This document shows positions 17,817 to 27,405 of a DNA stretch of 64,000 nucleotides, piece by piece. The notes beneath the pieces were generated by a model that saw only the letters and a program-made list of their open reading frames with translations, searched no databases and was not told the DNA's origin. How positions within the stretch are numbered: position 1 is the stretch's first letter; the number at the start of each line of letters is the position of its first letter. A program made the translations under genes and the position numbers. The stretch covers positions 124,001 to 188,000 of the forward strand of contig NZ_FVZL01000004.1 of the NCBI RefSeq assembly GCF_900168295.1, written 5' to 3'. The DNA comes from Arthrobacter sp. P2b (GTDB lineage Bacteria > Actinomycetota > Actinomycetes > Actinomycetales > Micrococcaceae).

Positions 17817-19355
17817 TCAGTGCCCTTCGGGCTTCAGCAGGGGGAAGAGGATGGTTTCCCGGATACCCGCACCGGTGAAGAGCATCACCAGGCGGTCGAT
17901 TCCGAGGCCGATGCCGCCCATGGGCGGGGCGCCGTACTCAAGCGCGCGCAGGAAGTCCTCGTCCAGCTGCATGGCCTCGTCGTCGCCGGCCGCGGCATGG
18001 CGTGACTGCTCGGTGAGCCGTTCGCGCTGGATGACGGGGTCGATCAGCTCCGAGAAGGCGGTGCCGCGCTCCATGCCGCCGATGATCAGGTCCCAGGCCT
18101 CGATGAGCCGGCCGTCCTCGCGGTGCGGGCGGGCCAGCGGCTGCGCGGAGGGCGGGTAGTCGTAGACGAAGGTGGGGTTCAGCAGGGTGGGCTCCACGAT
18201 TTCGCCGAAGAGTTCCACCACCAGCTTTTCAGCGTCCCACTTGGGATCGACCTTGACGTCGTGCTTCTCCGCGATTCCGCGAAGCACCTCAAGCGGAGTG
18301 TCCGGCGTGACTTCCTGCCCAACGGCGTCGGACAGCCCGGGGTAGACCGCCAGCCAGGCCCACTCGCCGTCGAGGTTGATCTCCCCGGCGTCCGTCTGGA
18401 TAGTGCGGCCCGCACCCACGGCGTCTGCGGCGTCGAGGATCATCTCCTTGATGCGTTTAGCCATAACGAACTGGTCCGCCCACGCCTCGTAGCACTCCAG
18501 GGTGGTGAATTCGGGGCTGTGGGTGGAGTCCACGCCCTCGTTGCGGAACACACGGCCCATGTCGTAGACGCGGTCGATGCCGCCCACCACGGCACGCTTG
18601 AGGTACAGCTCGGTGGCGATGCGCAGGGTCATCTTCTGGTCGAAGGCGTTCATGTGGGTCTCGAACGGCCGTGCCAGGGCACCGCCGTGGACTAGGTTCA
18701 GGATGGGCGTTTCCACCTCGACATAGTTGTGGCGGAATAGCGTTTCGCGGATGGACCGGGTGATGGCGGCACGCGTGTAGACCATTTCGCGGGCTTCGTC
18801 GCGGACCATCAGGTCCACGTAGCGCTGGCGGACGCGGGTTTCCTCGTTCAGCTCGGCATGCAGCACCGGCAGCGGACGGAGGGCCTTGGAGGCCATGGTC
18901 CAGGATTCGGCCATGATGGACAGTTCGCCGCGGCGGGAGGAAATCACCTCGCCCTTGATGAACACATGGTCGCCGAGGTCCACCAGGGCTTTCCAGTCGG
19001 CGAGCGCTTCCTCGCCGATGTTGGCGAGGCTGAGCATGGCCTGCAGCCGGGTCCCCTTGCCGTCCGTGCCGCCCTCCTGGAGCGTGGCGAAGCACAGCTT
19101 GCCGGTGTTGCGGACGAAGACCACGCGGCCGGTGACGCCCACAATGTCGCCCGTGGTGTCGTCCGCCTCGAGGTGGGCGTACTTTTCACGGATTTCGGCG
19201 AGGGAGTGGGTCCGTTCCACGCCCACCGGGTACGCCTCCGAGCCGCGCTCAATCAGCTTGGCGCGCTTCTCCATGCGGATCCGCATCTGCTCGCTGGCGT
19301 CGAGGGGCTCTGGGGCGTTCTTGGGGGCGGGGGTGTTTTGGGAAGTCACAGTCAT
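17817..19355 (-). CDS. lysS: Lysyl-tRNA synthetase, class II
   Basis: 512 residues. Charges tRNA-Lys. The N-terminal OB-fold anticodon domain (about 60-170) contains GRVVFVRNTGKLCFATLQ. The class II core has motif 1 around FRHNYVEVETPIL, motif 2 FRNEGVDSTHSPEFTTLECYEAW and motif 3 GIGLGIDRLVMLFTG near the C-terminus. ATG 19355 is followed six bases later by an in-frame GTG (19349). TAAACT lies just upstream, so initiation at the GTG on a near-leaderless mRNA is possible. Divergent from the adjacent hydrolase gene with 69 bases between starts. Confidence 0.95.
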   Translation of the reverse strand: MTVTSQNTPAPKNAPEPLDASEQMRIRMEKRAKLIERGSEAYPVGVERTHSLAEIREKYAHLEADDTTGDIVGVTGRVVFVRNTGKLCFATLQEGGTDGKGTRLQAMLSLANIGEEALADWKALVDLGDHVFIKGEVISSRRGELSIMAESWTMASKALRPLPVLHAELNEETRVRQRYVDLMVRDEAREMVYTRAAITRSIRETLFRHNYVEVETPILNLVHGGALARPFETHMNAFDQKMTLRIATELYLKRAVVGGIDRVYDMGRVFRNEGVDSTHSPEFTTLECYEAWADQFVMAKRIKEMILDAADAVGAGRTIQTDAGEINLDGEWAWLAVYPGLSDAVGQEVTPDTPLEVLRGIAEKHDVKVDPKWDAEKLVVELFGEIVEPTLLNPTFVYDYPPSAQPLARPHREDGRLIEAWDLIIGGMERGTAFSELIDPVIQRERLTEQSRHAAAGDDEAMQLDEDFLRALEYGAPPMGGIGLGIDRLVMLFTGAGIRETILFPLLKPEGH

Positions 19356-19424
19356 CAAGTTTACCGGGAGTTGGGCTGGCCCGGCTTCGCAACTGCTCCC
19401 CCGGCTCCCGCCTACGATGGGGTG

Positions 19425-20321
19425 GTGAAAGAACAGGTCATTGCAACGCACGACGGCGGCCGGCTGGCCTTATACAGTTACGGCACCGTTGATGCCCCGG
19501 GCGAACGCCGCGTGGTGCTGATCGGCGGAGCGTTCCTGACCGCACTGATCTACCGGCCGTTTTCGGTGGCGCTGGCGAAGGGCCTGGGCGACGGCTGGGC
19601 GGTGGACGTGTATGACCGCCGGGGCCGCGGCAGCTCGTCGGAGCAGCCCGCCGACTACTCGATGGCCACCGAGATCGCCGACGTGCGGGCTGTCCTGGAT
19701 GCCACGGGTGCCCGGAACATCCTGGGCCACAGCCTGGGCGGGGCGGTTGCCCTGAACGCCGTCCAGGAGTTCACCGGAACCTCCTACGTGCCGGACAAGC
19801 TCGCGGTGTACGACGCCGCGGTGAACATCGACGGCAGCATCGACACCGCCTGGCTGGACGGGTTCGAGGACGCCGTCAACAACGGCAAGGTGGGCCACGC
19901 ACTGGCGCACATGAAGAAGGCCACCAGCCCCGGCACCGCCCTGGCAAGGATTCCCGAGCCTGTCCTGGCCGGGCTGATGGCGCTGGTCTCGAACACCAAA
20001 ATCAACAGGATGTTCCGGGACGTCATGCCCAGCGGAGTGGGCGAGCTGCGCGCCGCCTACAACGAGGCCGACCATGCCAGGGACTTCAGCGTGCTGCCCG
20101 CCTCGACCCATTTCATGGCCGGCGGCAAGAGCCCCAGCTACTACAAGGTCACGGCAGAGCGGCTGCACGCCGCCGTCCCCGGCAGCACCTATGAGCTCTC
20201 CCCCAAGGGCTTCCACGGCTCCATCCCCGCGGCCGTCAATGAACTCGTCACCGATATCTCGGAGTATTTCAAGGGCTCACGAGCTCCTTCCGGTCCGCCA
20301 GCCAGTCACCAAAGCGCGTGA
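19425..20321 (+). CDS. Alpha/beta hydrolase (paralogue of the gene at 29.9 kb)
   Basis: 298 residues. The nucleophile elbow is GHSLGGAVAL and the cap region is helical; the His is probably in SPKGFHGS near the C-terminus. It shares DGG-x-L-x-L, RRGRGSSS-x-QP-x-DY, GHS-x-GGAVAL and KLAVYD with the hydrolase at 29878-30714. The substrate is unknown. GTG 19425 has TACGAT (19413-19418) exactly six bases upstream and no ribosome site, so a leaderless start is likely. Its 3' end overlaps the convergent atzF gene by 53 bases. Confidence 0.85.
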   Translation: MKEQVIATHDGGRLALYSYGTVDAPGERRVVLIGGAFLTALIYRPFSVALAKGLGDGWAVDVYDRRGRGSSSEQPADYSMATEIADVRAVLDATGARNILGHSLGGAVALNAVQEFTGTSYVPDKLAVYDAAVNIDGSIDTAWLDGFEDAVNNGKVGHALAHMKKATSPGTALARIPEPVLAGLMALVSNTKINRMFRDVMPSGVGELRAAYNEADHARDFSVLPASTHFMAGGKSPSYYKVTAERLHAAVPGSTYELSPKGFHGSIPAAVNELVTDISEYFKGSRAPSGPPASHQSA

Positions 20322-22053
20322 TGTCCTCGCCGCCGGCGGCGGCCACGGCGTCGCAGGCGAACCCGACAGCGGTTGACCCGTCGGAGAGCTGCACGGATCC
20401 GAGCAGCATGGGCTCGGGAAGGGACGCCAGGAACGAGCCCAGCCCCGCAGGCGACAGAAGCCACCGTTCACCCACGAGCTCCGCGCCGTCGTCGGACCGG
20501 TAGACGCCCGGCTTCGGCGGCACGGTGTCCAGGGACACCATGCGGTAGCGGGCGGCCGTCCGGACGGGACCGTCCCAGACCGCCCCGAGTTCCTCCAGCT
20601 GCGGAGCCAGCGGCTGGCCCTTCCGGTGTGCACCGACCACAACCAGCGGGACCGCCACAGCACCGGCGGCCACCGGCCACGGAACGGACGACGACGGCTG
20701 GCCGGCTGCCGCCGTCACTGCCGGTACTGCGCCGGCAGCAAAGAGTTCCGGCGCGGCGGGGGTTGTTTCGATCCTGCGGGCGATGTCAGCGGCGACTGCG
20801 TCGTCAAAGGTCCGGCCCACCACTGTCAGACCGAACTGGGAATTGTCCACCACGCCTGCCGGGACGGCCACCGCGCAGAGGTCGAACAGGTTGCAGAAGT
20901 TCGTGTAGGTGCCCATAAGGGAGTTGACGCCCACAGGGTTGGCGGCCACCTCGTCCAGCGTGGGGTGGAACGGCGCCGTGGGCACCAGCAGGGCGTCGAA
21001 GCCTTCCAGCCCTGCCATCGCCTTGCGTTTCAGTTCTTCCAGTTTGGCGGTGTCCGCAACGTAGCGGTGGGCAGGCAACGTGCCGGCCGCCCGGACGATT
21101 CCACCCACCGTGGGGTCGATGCCCGCCTGCCCGTCCGTGCCGGCGTCGGCCGTTTCGATGTAGCTGCCCACGGCGGCATGGCGCTCGGCCACCAGGGCTC
21201 CGTCGTACAGCAGCCGCGCCGCGTCCAGGAAGGCGTCGAATTCGATGGGCCGGACGTCCACGCCCGAGTCGCGGAGCCGGTCCACCTGGCGTCCGAACTC
21301 TGCTGCCCAGGAGTCTGGAAGGGCGGGCAGGCTGGCGGGGTAGGCCACGCTCGGCCTCGCCGGTGCTGCCAGCCGGATATCGCTGGGCCAGGTCCGCGCG
21401 CTGCCGGCCATCACCCCCATCGCAAGCTCCGCCGTGGACAGCTGGCGGGCAAAGATGGTGACGGCGTCCCACGACCGGCAGGCAGGCACTACGCCGGTGG
21501 TGGACACAACGTGCAGCGTCGGCTTGATTCCCACGATCCCTTGCAGCCCCGCCGGCACCCGGCCTGATCCTGCAGTGTCCGTTCCGATGGCGATGTCCAC
21601 CAGGCCCAGCGCCACTGCCACGGCGGAGCCGGAGCTGGAGCCGCCGGAGATGAACTCCGGGCGGCGGGAGTCCCGGACAGCACCATACGGGCTGCGTGCG
21701 CCGACGAGCCCGGTGGCGAACTGGTCCAGGTTGGTGGCACCGAGGACCAGTGCGCCGGCGGCCCGGAGCCGGGCCACCGCGTCGGCGTCCTTCTCCGGCA
21801 GGTAGGCGAAGCCGGGGCACGCCGCCGTCGTGGGGATGCCCGCCACGTCCACGTTGTTCTTGACGGCCAGCAGGAGCCCGGCGAGCGGCAGGTCGGCGCC
21901 GCCCGCTACAGCCGCGTCGATGCCAGCTGCCTCGGCCAGCAAATCAGCCTCACCGCGGAGGGTGATCCAGATTTCGGGGCGGTCCACTGCTTCGACGGCG
22001 GCGAGCGCCGCCTTGACCCGCGCTGTGGCCGTACCGGTGGCGGGGTTGCTCAT
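20269..22053 (-). CDS. atzF: Allophanate hydrolase
   Basis: 594 residues. Hydrolyses allophanate to two ammonia and CO2, the last step of biotin-dependent urea/guanidine breakdown. Residues 1-450 are an amidase-signature domain with catalytic Lys65 (VKNNVDV), the cis-Ser motif SGGSSSGSA (136-144) and nucleophile Ser163 in GTDTAGSGRVPAG. Residues about 470-594 form the C-terminal domain specific to allophanate hydrolases, which handles the N-carboxy intermediate. Its ATG overlaps the carboxylase stop by four bases. Confidence 0.94.
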   Translation of the reverse strand: MSNPATGTATARVKAALAAVEAVDRPEIWITLRGEADLLAEAAGIDAAVAGGADLPLAGLLLAVKNNVDVAGIPTTAACPGFAYLPEKDADAVARLRAAGALVLGATNLDQFATGLVGARSPYGAVRDSRRPEFISGGSSSGSAVAVALGLVDIAIGTDTAGSGRVPAGLQGIVGIKPTLHVVSTTGVVPACRSWDAVTIFARQLSTAELAMGVMAGSARTWPSDIRLAAPARPSVAYPASLPALPDSWAAEFGRQVDRLRDSGVDVRPIEFDAFLDAARLLYDGALVAERHAAVGSYIETADAGTDGQAGIDPTVGGIVRAAGTLPAHRYVADTAKLEELKRKAMAGLEGFDALLVPTAPFHPTLDEVAANPVGVNSLMGTYTNFCNLFDLCAVAVPAGVVDNSQFGLTVVGRTFDDAVAADIARRIETTPAAPELFAAGAVPAVTAAAGQPSSSVPWPVAAGAVAVPLVVVGAHRKGQPLAPQLEELGAVWDGPVRTAARYRMVSLDTVPPKPGVYRSDDGAELVGERWLLSPAGLGSFLASLPEPMLLGSVQLSDGSTAVGFACDAVAAAGGEDITRFGDWLADRKELVSP

Positions 22054-25000
22054 ACTGCTGCCTCTTCCAGTTCCGGGGCATCCACGTCCGCAGGCTCCAC
22101 GTCATCGCTGCCGAGGACCACCACGGCCTCGCCCGCCACCACCTGTGAACCGGCGGCCGGCAGGACGCGCAGCACCACGCCGTCGCAGGGCGCTTCCAGC
22201 ACCGTTTCCATCTTCATGGCCTCGAGGGAAACCAGCGGCTGGCCCTTGGTAACCCGGTCCCCCACTGCAACATCAACCTTCCAGACGCTCGCAGCAAACG
22301 GCGCGGACACAAGGGAACCGCCGTCGGGAACCACTATGTCGTCTGCCGCGGGGGCCACGACGGCGGCCAGCGCCTCCGCGCGGTCGAACTCGCCGGCGTC
22401 GGCCCATGCCTGCCGTTCCACCGCAAAAGCCGCGCCCTGCGTCTCGCGGAATGCCGCGATGGACTCACGGTTTTCCTCAAGGAACAGCTCATGCTCGGCC
22501 AGGGAGAAGGTGCCCTCCTCGATTTCGACGCCGCGGCCCCTGCCGGCGGCCATGTCGGCACGCAGGTCAAGGAGTTCCTCTGGGCTGACCGGGTACCACG
22601 AGATCCGGTCGAAGAACCGCAGCAGCCAGGGTGAGCCCGCCTCAAAGGGAGCCGAATCCGCGTAGCGCGACCACACCTGGGTGGTGCGGCCGACGAACTG
22701 GTAGCCGCCCGGCCCTTCCATGCCGTAAATGCACATGTAGGCCCCGCCGATCCCCACCGCGTTCTCCGGCGTCCAGGTGCGGGCCGGGTTGTACTTGGTG
22801 GTTACCAGCCGGTGCCGCGGATCCAGCGGCGTGGCCACCGGGGCGCCGAGGTAGACATCCCCGAGGCCCAGGACCAGGTATTCGGCATTGAAGACGGTGT
22901 CGAAGACGTCGTTGACGGAGTCCAGTCCGTTGATCCGGCGGATGAACTCGATATTCCAGGGGCACCAGGGGGCGTCATCACGGACGCCTGCCATGTAGCG
23001 CTGAATGGCTTCCCTCGTTGCCGGATCGTCCCAGGACAGCGGCAGCCGGACGGTGCGGCTGGGAACTACCAGTTCGGAGCTCGGGGGCAGTGCCGCCTCA
23101 ACCTCCTGGACGAGGCCCAGCAGCCGCTTGGTGGCCAGGACCGACGGGTCCACCTTGATCTGGAGGGAGCGGATGCCGGGGGTGAGGTCCACAATTCCGG
23201 GCACGCGGAGCTGTTCGAGGTGCTGGTGCAGGGCGTGCACCCTGGCACGCAGCCCCAGGTCCAGGACCATCTCGCCGTATTCCACGAGCAGGTTGTCATC
23301 GCCGGAGCGGCGGTAGGTGACTGCCGGCCGTCCGGCGCCTTCAGGCACCCGGCCAAGCACGCCGTCGTCGCCGTCTCCCCGCCCGGCGCGCCTGCCTGCC
23401 GGCGCTGCTGCAGTCTTTGTTGGCAGGTGCGCTGACAGGTTGCCTGACAGCTCTGCCGACCAGCCGGCGTCACCCGGCAAAACCAATTGCCGGCCGGGCC
23501 CGAGGTCCCCGGCGGACGGTGCCTGGCTGACTTCGATGGGAACGAATCGGACCTTGTCCCCCGGGCGGAGCTGGCCGAGCTTCCAGCGGTCGGCCGTCAC
23601 CACGGTGACGGGGCAGACGAAACCGCCCAGACTGGGGCCGTCCGGGCCGAGCAGGATGGGGGTGTCGCCGGTGAAGTCGAGGGCGCCCACGGAGTAGGCG
23701 GTGTCGTGGATGTTGGACGGGTGCAGGCCGGCCTCGCCGCCGTCGGTCCTTGCCCAGCGGGGTTTGGGACCGGTCAGCCGGACGCCGGTGCGGGCGGAGT
23801 TGAAGTGCACCTCGTACTCGGCGGCGTACAGTTCCTCGATGTCTTCGCGCTGGAAGAATTCCGGGGCGCCGTGCGGGCCTTCGGCCACGGCGAGTTCCCA
23901 GGTTGAGGTCAGGGCGGGCCGGCTGTCGAGCGGGACGGCGAGCGTCTCGGGTTCTCCGGCGGCGGCCGGCTTCACGGTGCGGAGGACGTCGCCGGCGCGG
24001 AGGACGCGTCCGGCGTGTCCGCCGAACTGCCCGAGCGTGAAGGTGGAGGCGCTGCCAAGGTACTCCGGAATGTCCAGGCCGCCCTGGAACAGGATGTACC
24101 CCCGCAGCCCGTGCCCTGCTGCGGTGCCGACGTCGAGCGTGCCGCCTGCGGGCACTGTCACCGGCGCCCATGCTGGAACCTCCGTCCCGTCAACCGTCAC
24201 TGTTACCTCGGCGCCGGTGACGCAGAGGGTGGTGGCGTGGGTGAAGGTCAGGCTGGGCCCGGTCATGGTGAATTCCAGGCCGGGGGCGCCTTCGGGGTTG
24301 CCGAGCGCGGTGTTGCCGATCCGGAAGGACAGGTCATCCATGGGGCCGCTCGGCGGGACGCCGATCTGCCACAGGCCGGTCCTGCCGGGCCAGTCCTGCA
24401 CGCTGGTCTGCAGGCCGGGGCGGTCCACGGTGATCCGGGGTTCCGGATCGCCCACGGAGTCCAGGGTGCTGGTGGAGTGCTCGACGCTGCGGACCACGTC
24501 CAGTCCCGCCACGGCGCGGAGCATTCCAAGGTTGGTTTCGATGCCGTCGATCCGGATTCCGGCGAGTGCTGCGGCCAGCCGGTCGAAGGCCTCAGCCCGC
24601 GTTGCTGCCGAGGTGATGATTTTTCCCAGGAGGGGATCGTAGTTGGTGGACACCTCGGTGCCGGTTTCCACCCAGGCGTCCACGCGGACATCCTCCGCAG
24701 CGGGGTATACGGCGTTGGTGACGGTTCCGGCGCTGGGCTGGAAGCCGCGGGCCGGATCCTCGGCGTACACGCGTGCCTCCACCGCATTGCCGGAAACGGG
24801 CAGGCTGTCCGGGATGCCGGCGAGTACGCCCTGGGCTTCCGCGCCGCCCTGCGCCAGCCGGAGCATCCACTCCACGAGGTCCACCCCGGTGACGGCCTCG
24901 GTGACGGGGTGCTCCACCTGGAGCCGGGCATTGACCTCCAGGAAGGACGCTTCGCGGCGGGAGGAGTCGTAGACGAACTCGACCGTTCCTGCGGAGCGGT

Positions 25001-25805
25001 AGTTGAGCGAGGCGCACAGTGCGCGGGAGCTGCGGTGCAGTTCTTCGCGCAGCTCCTCGGGCAGGTCGGGGGCCGGCGCTTCCTCAAGAACCTTCTGGTG
25101 GCGGCGCTGCAGGGAGCAGTCGCGGTCGCCGAGGCTGACCACCCGGCCCTCACCATCGCCGAAAACCTGGACTTCGATGTGCCGGGCGTTTTCGACGTAG
25201 CGTTCCGCGAAGACGCCCGCGGTGCCGAAGCTGGCCCCGGCCAGGCGGGCAACCCGGGGGAAGCTCTCCACCAGTTCGGCCTCGGTGCGGCAGACCGTCA
25301 TGCCGATGCCGCCACCGCCGCCGGTGGCCTTGAGCATCAGGGGGAAGCCGATGGCGGCACTTGCCTCTACAGCCTCAGCCACGTCCGCCAGCAGTCCGGA
25401 TCCGGCGATCATGGGGACGCCGGCGGCGCGGGCGGCGTCGCGTGCCGTGTGCTTGGTGCCGAAGATGCGCAGCTGTTCCGAGGTGGGGCCAACAAAGACC
25501 AGTCCTGCTGCTTCCACGGCTTCGGCGAAAGCGGCGTCCTCGGACAGGAACCCGTATCCGGGGTGGATCGCTCCTGCCCCGGTGGACTTCGCCGCTGCCA
25601 GGAGCGCATCCACCCGGAGGTAGGACTCCTTGGCAGGCGCCGGGCCGAGGAGCACCGCTTCGTCTGCCAGGCGGACGTGGCGGGCGCCGCGGTCCGCTTC
25701 GGAGAATACGGCGACGGTCCGCAAGCCGAGTTTCTTGGCTGATTCGATGATGCGGCAGGCGATTTCGCCGCGGTTGGCGATCAGCAGGGTGTCGAAAGTA
25801 TTCAC
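22050..25805 (-). CDS. Biotin-dependent urea carboxylase family enzyme, probably guanidine carboxylase
   Basis: 1251 residues. The N-terminal biotin carboxylase (1 to about 455) begins DTLLIANRGEIACRII and has the Gly-rich ATP loop KATGGGGGIGMTV. The carboxyltransferase region follows as an AHS2/KipA half (about 460-770, PGLQTSVQDWPGRTG) and an AHS1/KipI half (about 830-1040). The C-terminal biotinyl domain has biotin-Lys1198 in EAMKMETV. It transfers carboxyl from bicarbonate to urea or guanidine. Urea carboxylases linked to DUF1989 gene pairs have been reassigned as guanidine carboxylases, so guanidine is the better prediction here. GTG start overlaps the upstream DUF1989 stop (GTGA). A protein of this size leaves only tight gene junctions in the operon. 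Confidence 0.92.
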   Translation of the reverse strand: MNTFDTLLIANRGEIACRIIESAKKLGLRTVAVFSEADRGARHVRLADEAVLLGPAPAKESYLRVDALLAAAKSTGAGAIHPGYGFLSEDAAFAEAVEAAGLVFVGPTSEQLRIFGTKHTARDAARAAGVPMIAGSGLLADVAEAVEASAAIGFPLMLKATGGGGGIGMTVCRTEAELVESFPRVARLAGASFGTAGVFAERYVENARHIEVQVFGDGEGRVVSLGDRDCSLQRRHQKVLEEAPAPDLPEELREELHRSSRALCASLNYRSAGTVEFVYDSSRREASFLEVNARLQVEHPVTEAVTGVDLVEWMLRLAQGGAEAQGVLAGIPDSLPVSGNAVEARVYAEDPARGFQPSAGTVTNAVYPAAEDVRVDAWVETGTEVSTNYDPLLGKIITSAATRAEAFDRLAAALAGIRIDGIETNLGMLRAVAGLDVVRSVEHSTSTLDSVGDPEPRITVDRPGLQTSVQDWPGRTGLWQIGVPPSGPMDDLSFRIGNTALGNPEGAPGLEFTMTGPSLTFTHATTLCVTGAEVTVTVDGTEVPAWAPVTVPAGGTLDVGTAAGHGLRGYILFQGGLDIPEYLGSASTFTLGQFGGHAGRVLRAGDVLRTVKPAAAGEPETLAVPLDSRPALTSTWELAVAEGPHGAPEFFQREDIEELYAAEYEVHFNSARTGVRLTGPKPRWARTDGGEAGLHPSNIHDTAYSVGALDFTGDTPILLGPDGPSLGGFVCPVTVVTADRWKLGQLRPGDKVRFVPIEVSQAPSAGDLGPGRQLVLPGDAGWSAELSGNLSAHLPTKTAAAPAGRRAGRGDGDDGVLGRVPEGAGRPAVTYRRSGDDNLLVEYGEMVLDLGLRARVHALHQHLEQLRVPGIVDLTPGIRSLQIKVDPSVLATKRLLGLVQEVEAALPPSSELVVPSRTVRLPLSWDDPATREAIQRYMAGVRDDAPWCPWNIEFIRRINGLDSVNDVFDTVFNAEYLVLGLGDVYLGAPVATPLDPRHRLVTTKYNPARTWTPENAVGIGGAYMCIYGMEGPGGYQFVGRTTQVWSRYADSAPFEAGSPWLLRFFDRISWYPVSPEELLDLRADMAAGRGRGVEIEEGTFSLAEHELFLEENRESIAAFRETQGAAFAVERQAWADAGEFDRAEALAAVVAPAADDIVVPDGGSLVSAPFAASVWKVDVAVGDRVTKGQPLVSLEAMKMETVLEAPCDGVVLRVLPAAGSQVVAGEAVVVLGSDDVEPADVDAPELEEAAV

Positions 25806-26479
25806 AGCGCTGCCTCCGGCCGGGTGACGATCATGCGGACTGGGGTGGGGTTGAAGCCGTTGCAGGGGTTGTTGACCTGCGGGCAGTTGGAGACGAGGAC
25901 CAGGGTGTCCACCTCGGCCCGCAGCGCCACACGCTTGCCGGGGGCCGACAGTCCATCAACGATGCCCAGGGCACCGTCCGGGTCCACGGGAACGTTCATG
26001 AACCAGTTGATGTTGGACACCAGGTCCCGCTTTCCCAGGCCCCAGCGGGAGCCTTCGATGAGGAAGTTTTCAACGCAGGCGTGCTGTTCGCGGGTGTGCT
26101 GGCCGTAGCGGAGGGTATTGGATTCCTGCGAGCAGGCCCCGCCTATGGTGTCGTGCACGCCCACTTCGTCTGCCACCACGGTCATCAGCGGAGCTCCGGT
26201 GTCTGCGCGAAGCACCGAAGCCGTGGTCAGGACGATCGACTGCTGCCGGGCGATGGTGACGGGCGCCGAGTAGCGGACGGACGTGTCTTCAGCGGCGTAC
26301 AGCAGGCAGTCCACGGCCTGGTTGCCTTCCAGGTCCACGATGGTCAGCACGTCGCCGGCTGCCACTACCGCTGACCAGGGGCCTCTGGCTTCCACGAATT
26401 CGTCGAGGACCACGGCGCCGGGCACCAGGGCGGTTTCGCCCGCGGCCGGGATGGGTTTGGTGTCAATGGCGGTGTTCAT
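25802..26479 (-). CDS. DUF1989 urea carboxylase-associated protein, probable carboxyguanidine deiminase subunit
   Basis: 225 residues. The DUF1989 fold shows GNQAVDCLLY, VHDTIGGACSQESNTLRYG and the closing SNCPQVNNPCNGFNPTPVRM. Conserved Cys and His (C115, C212, C218) could bind a metal. In guanidine-degrading bacteria two DUF1989 proteins form a heteromeric deiminase converting carboxyguanidine to allophanate; this would be one half. Its ATG overlaps the preceding gene's stop (ATGA) and its stop overlaps the carboxylase start (GTGA). Confidence 0.85.
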   Translation of the reverse strand: MNTAIDTKPIPAAGETALVPGAVVLDEFVEARGPWSAVVAAGDVLTIVDLEGNQAVDCLLYAAEDTSVRYSAPVTIARQQSIVLTTASVLRADTGAPLMTVVADEVGVHDTIGGACSQESNTLRYGQHTREQHACVENFLIEGSRWGLGKRDLVSNINWFMNVPVDPDGALGIVDGLSAPGKRVALRAEVDTLVLVSNCPQVNNPCNGFNPTPVRMIVTRPEAAL

Positions 26480-27351
26480 CGGGCGTTCCTTGCGGTGAGG
26501 TCGTGTTCGGTGTTGCGGAGTGCCTGCAGGTGTTCGGGCGCCAGGGGGCCGGCGAGAGTGCCCGCCTCGAGCGCGGCGAGGTCCTGCGGCGCATGCCAGG
26601 CGACGACGTCGACGGCGGTTCCGGTGAAGCCTTCGCGGGGATCCAGGGGGTGGGCGGTGTTGGCGAGCACCAGCACCGCGTCCATCTGGAGCAGGAATTC
26701 GACGGCGGCGCCCGGACCGGCACTTCCGGTGAACGTGATGGTGCCGGCGGGGTCCACGTTGATGCCCTTGAAGAGTGTCAGCGACGGTGCCACGTCGCGG
26801 GGGCCGAGCCCGGTTTTGAGGGCTCCGAGAGTGAGGAGTTCGCGGGCTGCCGGGGACGCGCTGTGGGCCGTTCCGGCACCGTATCGCTCGGTGTTTCCGC
26901 TGAGTGTGGTGGCGCCGGTCAGGGCATCGTGGCGGGATGAGGTGTCAGCCACGATGGTTGCCATCAGGCGGCCGGCGTCGGACAGCAGCGGGTGGCCCGT
27001 CCCGGGGTAGGCCTGCCACGGGACCTTGACGGTGTCCGCGGTGTTGAGGCGTTCGTGAAGGGCCCCGGCCCGGTACAGGAGGGTGTGCACGCAGGCATCA
27101 CCGGCGGTGTCCGTGAGCCGGACGCGGGTGCCGCGGGCAAGCGTCATGGTGGTGTACCGGCCGAAGGCCAGGGACTCGACCCAAGTGGGGAAAACGCCGT
27201 CGGGCAGTTCCTCAGTGAAGCGCGCGGGGGCGGAAGCGGCCGGTACGAAGCGCATGGTGTCCGCGGTCCGGTCGTGCTGTTCCCGGGCGTGGGCACGGGC
27301 GCCGGCGGTGGTGGCTGTGCCGGTTGCTGGTGTTTCGATGGTCTGTGTCAT
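26476..27351 (-). CDS. DUF1989 urea carboxylase-associated protein, second subunit
   Basis: 291 residues, longer than its neighbour because of an N-terminal extension (about 1-55) and a C-terminal tail. The core motifs are RGTRVRLTDTAGDACVHTLLY, TSSRHDALTGATTLSGNTERYG and LTLFKGINVDPAG. It belongs to the same family as the downstream gene but is clearly diverged, fitting the two-subunit carboxyguanidine deiminase arrangement. 54 bases separate it from the permease stop, and it overlaps the next gene by four bases. Confidence 0.84.
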   Translation of the reverse strand: MTQTIETPATGTATTAGARAHAREQHDRTADTMRFVPAASAPARFTEELPDGVFPTWVESLAFGRYTTMTLARGTRVRLTDTAGDACVHTLLYRAGALHERLNTADTVKVPWQAYPGTGHPLLSDAGRLMATIVADTSSRHDALTGATTLSGNTERYGAGTAHSASPAARELLTLGALKTGLGPRDVAPSLTLFKGINVDPAGTITFTGSAGPGAAVEFLLQMDAVLVLANTAHPLDPREGFTGTAVDVVAWHAPQDLAALEAGTLAGPLAPEHLQALRNTEHDLTARNAR

Positions 27352-27405
27352 GTCAGTCCTGTTGTTCTAAGGCTTGGGTTCTAAGGCTTGGTTGCTTGGC
27401 GGTTG